Below the pieces are notes generated by a model. It saw nothing but the letters and a program-made list of their open reading frames with translations. It was not told where the DNA came from and made no database searches. A DNA stretch of 7,589 nt from Ardenticatenales bacterium (GTDB taxonomy: Bacteria > Chloroflexota > Anaerolineae > Promineifilales > UBA4811): the NCBI GenBank assembly GCA_013139935.1, contig WSZX01000068.1, forward strand, positions 1-7,589, written 5' to 3'. Position numbers and translations under genes: made by a program. Positions within the stretch are counted from its first letter, which is position 1. Every line of letters begins with the position of its first letter. Positions 5,528 through 7,589 of the stretch are shown piece after piece.

Positions 5528-6600
5528 CGGACTCTCTCTGTTGGCAGCAAGCTGATGGCGCCGGGGTCAAGGTGCAACTGGATGGATTCGCCAACGGCAG
5601 GCAGTTCAGAGGGATCGGCGCGCAGTTCAAAGGTGAGAGAGGGCCCGGCCGGGCAAGCCACCTCAATCTGATAGTGCCCCCCTCGGAAGGAGCGACTGGT
5701 CAGCGTACCATCAAGCTGGATGCTGCTAGAGTTGGAGCCGATTGAAGCTGCTTCGGGGCGGATGAGCAGGGTGACGGGAGATGAAGCGGGGCAGGTACCC
5801 GGAATTGGAAACGGGCCAACCTCCGTTTGCACGACAAGTGGAACCGTCTGGATGATCGTTCCCGGCAGCAGGTTGACGAGACCCAGGAAGCGGGCCACGG
5901 TTGGGGAGTTGGGCCGGCGGTACACTGTTTCCGGGGTGGCTGTCTGTAACGCCCGGCCGGCATCCATCACGACGATCTTGTCTGCCAGGGCAAAGGCCTC
6001 CTGTTGATCGTGGGTGACGGTAATGGCGGTGACGCCTATCTCTTTCAAGATATTGCGCAGCTCGCTCATCAGCCGCTGGCGCAGCGCCCGATCCAGCGAA
6101 CCAAGAGGCTCGTCCAGCAGCAACAAGCGGGGGCTAGGGGCCAGGCTGCGGGCGAGAGCGACTCGTTGCTGCTCTCCGCCGGAGAGGGAATCCACTGACC
6201 GATCACTCATCCCAGCTAGGCCGACCAATTCCAGCACCTCAGCGACGCGGTTGTGAACGGCTTGATGATCCAGGTCGGCCATCTTGAGTCCAAAGGCGAT
6301 ATTCTGGGCCACGTTCTGGTGCGGAAAGAGTGCATGCTCCTGAAACATAAAGCCGAAACCGCGCTCGTGGACCGGTATGCCACTGGTGTCCCGGCCGGCA
6401 AAAGAGATGTCGCCGCGATCGACCGTTTCGAGTCCGGCAATCAATCGCAGCAAGGTGGTTTTTCCGCAGCCACTGGGTCCCAGCACGCAGACGATTTCGC
6501 CCTGGTCTACGTCTAGGCTCACGTCCTCCAGCGCAACGGTCGAGCCAAAGCTCTTGTAGAGATGGGTGATTCCTAAAAGGGGCTCGGGAATCATCGTCAA
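5524..6600 (-). CDS. ABC transporter ATP-binding protein, FbpC/ThiQ/PotA-type importer ATPase
   Basis: This 358-residue ATPase powers an importer whose permease is the adjacent upstream gene. All motifs are intact: Walker A GPSGCGKTT (41-49), Q-loop FQEHALFP (Q87), signature LSGGEQQRVALARS (139-152), Walker B LLLLDEP (159-165), D-loop GSLD and the switch His in VTHDQ (H197). Residues about 240-355 form a TOBE-like C-terminal domain, common in the iron, polyamine, phosphonate and sugar branches. The start is ambiguous. A TTG at 6600 follows the permease stop directly and has GGGGAG (6607-6612) at 6 bases; an ATG two codons later (6594) has that site at 12 bases. Either changes only the first two residues. 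The gene overlaps the DUF402 start by 4 bases, so expression is coupled along the operon. The substrate is undetermined: Fe(III), thiamine or its phosphates, aminoethylphosphonate and polyamines are all imported by this ATPase branch. Confidence 0.96.
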   Translation of the reverse strand: MTMIPEPLLGITHLYKSFGSTVALEDVSLDVDQGEIVCVLGPSGCGKTTLLRLIAGLETVDRGDISFAGRDTSGIPVHERGFGFMFQEHALFPHQNVAQNIAFGLKMADLDHQAVHNRVAEVLELVGLAGMSDRSVDSLSGGEQQRVALARSLAPSPRLLLLDEPLGSLDRALRQRLMSELRNILKEIGVTAITVTHDQQEAFALADKIVVMDAGRALQTATPETVYRRPNSPTVARFLGLVNLLPGTIIQTVPLVVQTEVGPFPIPGTCPASSPVTLLIRPEAASIGSNSSSIQLDGTLTSRSFRGGHYQIEVACPAGPSLTFELRADPSELPAVGESIQLHLDPGAISLLPTERVR

Positions 6601-7589
6601 TCAAAACTCCCCGATTTCCCCATATCGGAAGCGCTCGATAGCCAAGAAACCGACAGCGCAGACGACCATCAGGATGGAACTGAGGGCAATGGCCTGCCCA
6701 AAGTTCAGTGCGCCGGGCTGTCCCAGGAAGCGGTTGATGGCGATGGGGAGGGTGGTAGTGGCGCCGCCCGGCCGGGCAATGAACAGAGTGGCGCCAAACT
6801 CGCCCATCGAGATGGTAAAGGCGAACACTGCCCCCACCATTAGCGCCCGGCCGACGATGGGTAGGTCGATTTCCGCCCAGACCCGGCCGGGGGAAGCGCC
6901 CAGGACGGCCGCCGCCTCCCGCAGGTTGGGGTGGATGCCGCGCAACACGGGTAGCACGCTACGGACGACAAAAGGGAAAGCGATGAGAGTGTGGGCCAAT
7001 GGAATCAGCCACGGAGACGTCCGCAACCGGCCGAGGGCGATGATGTATCCGAAGCCCAGGGTGACAGCCGAGATGCCGAGCGGCAGCATTAGCAGCGGAT
7101 CGAGCCATCCCAGGAGCCGGGAGCGATGCCGTCGTTTATCGTGACTGCCGCCGGTACTAGCGAGTTGCCAGGCGCTTACCACTCCCAGGATCGTCGCCAA
7201 CGCCACGGTCACCAGCGCAAAGCGAATTGAATTGCCCACCGCCTGCAGGGGCGGGACATGGAGCACGGAACCGCGCCGGTTGATGGACAACTCCTGATAG
7301 TAGCTCAACGTGAACTGTCCGTCCGCATCGGTGAGCGAGCGCTCGACCAGTGCCAGCAGCGGAGTGAGCAGCAGCAGGAGCATGATGATGACATTGATGG
7401 CGACCAACAGGCGCTCCCGCCAGGTGCGGGGTGTGCGCAGGGTCTGGCGCTGCGACTGGAAGCGGAGCGGAGTGGAGATCCGTCGTTGAAAGTGGGTGTA
7501 GGCCAGCATGATGGCATAGGTGAAGATGATCTGCAGGATGGATAGAGCAGCGGCCACGGGGAGCTTGAGAAAGACGACCGCCTGGCGGT
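6601..7589 (-). CDS. ABC transporter permease, ThiP/FbpB-type, C-terminal part (5' end outside window)
   Basis: The frame is open to the window edge and 328 residues are visible. A GTG at 7557 would be a possible start, but the frame continues upstream as QAVVFLKLPV, a typical lead-in to a membrane helix, so I treat the gene as truncated by the window. The first visible helix (near LSILQIIFTYAIMLAYT) matches the end of the first half of a fused two-domain permease. About six more helices form a second BPD-type permease half. The coupling (EAA) loop is REAAAVLGASPGRVWAEIDLP and is followed by SMGEFGATLF, a pattern I associate with ThiP-like and FbpB-like permeases. The protein sits in the cytoplasmic membrane and docks with the ATPase encoded directly downstream (TGA then TTG, no gap). 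The periplasmic or lipoprotein binding protein would be expected upstream, outside the window. The substrate cannot be assigned from this part alone. Confidence 0.93.
   Translation of the reverse strand, partial: RQAVVFLKLPVAAALSILQIIFTYAIMLAYTHFQRRISTPLRFQSQRQTLRTPRTWRERLLVAINVIIMLLLLLTPLLALVERSLTDADGQFTLSYYQELSINRRGSVLHVPPLQAVGNSIRFALVTVALATILGVVSAWQLASTGGSHDKRRHRSRLLGWLDPLLMLPLGISAVTLGFGYIIALGRLRTSPWLIPLAHTLIAFPFVVRSVLPVLRGIHPNLREAAAVLGASPGRVWAEIDLPIVGRALMVGAVFAFTISMGEFGATLFIARPGGATTTLPIAINRFLGQPGALNFGQAIALSSILMVVCAVGFLAIERFRYGEIGEF
6607..6612 (-). promoter_or_regulatory. Shine-Dalgarno site of the ABC ATPase, inside the permease 3' end
   Basis: GGGGAG on the minus strand lies within the last permease codons. 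It is 6 bases from the TTG at 6600 and 12 from the ATG at 6594. The spacing favours TTG and the codon favours ATG, so the site narrows the start but does not settle it. Confidence 0.55.

Noticed and set aside
6566..7144. Plus-strand open frame of 192 codons
   Set aside because: It is antisense to the permease, including its coupling loop. Its low-complexity Arg/Pro/Ser composition gives no support.

Overview
The window looks like chromosomal DNA of a free-living, GC-rich (about 60% GC by eye) bacterium. My best guess is Chloroflexota (Anaerolineae/Caldilineae-like). This rests on the secreted PKD/CAP protein with an internal YLPLV motif, the paired M16 peptidases and the soluble P-type-ATPase-like HAD protein. 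It is inference, with no database check. Every supportable gene is on the minus strand, so transcription runs from high to low coordinates. No mobile element, CRISPR array, tRNA or rRNA was seen.

Region A (7589 to 4524) is a tightly coupled four-gene run. It begins with the C-terminal part of a two-domain ThiP/FbpB-type ABC permease that enters from outside the window. The ABC ATPase follows immediately, then a DUF402 protein (the Ntdp/FomD fold, nucleotide or pyrophosphate hydrolases), then a small HAD phosphatase-like protein of the soluble P-type ATPase type. Junctions are abutting or 4-base overlaps (TGA/TTG, GTGA, ATGA), so translation is probably coupled. The substrate-binding protein, which would help define the cargo, is not in view.

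Region B (4523 to 2526) has a 237-base spacer with two inverted repeats and a plausible promoter very close to the start codon. It is followed by a secreted protein: signal peptide, DUF11-like domain, three PKD domains, YLPLV motif, acidic proline-rich linker and C-terminal CAP/SCP domain.

Region C (2525 to 1) has a 321-base spacer with a good sigma70-like promoter and a doubtful 48-codon ORF. Two M16 peptidase genes follow in tandem. The first keeps the HxxEH zinc motif. The second, cut by the window start, has lost it, so together they look like the catalytic and non-catalytic subunits of a heterodimeric M16B peptidase.

Most genes belong to known families. The items most worth following up are the ABC/DUF402/HAD coupling, which may be an uptake-and-dephosphorylation module; the PKD-YLPLV-CAP architecture; and a strong over-abundance of the palindrome CGGCCG across the window, in all codon phases and in a spacer.
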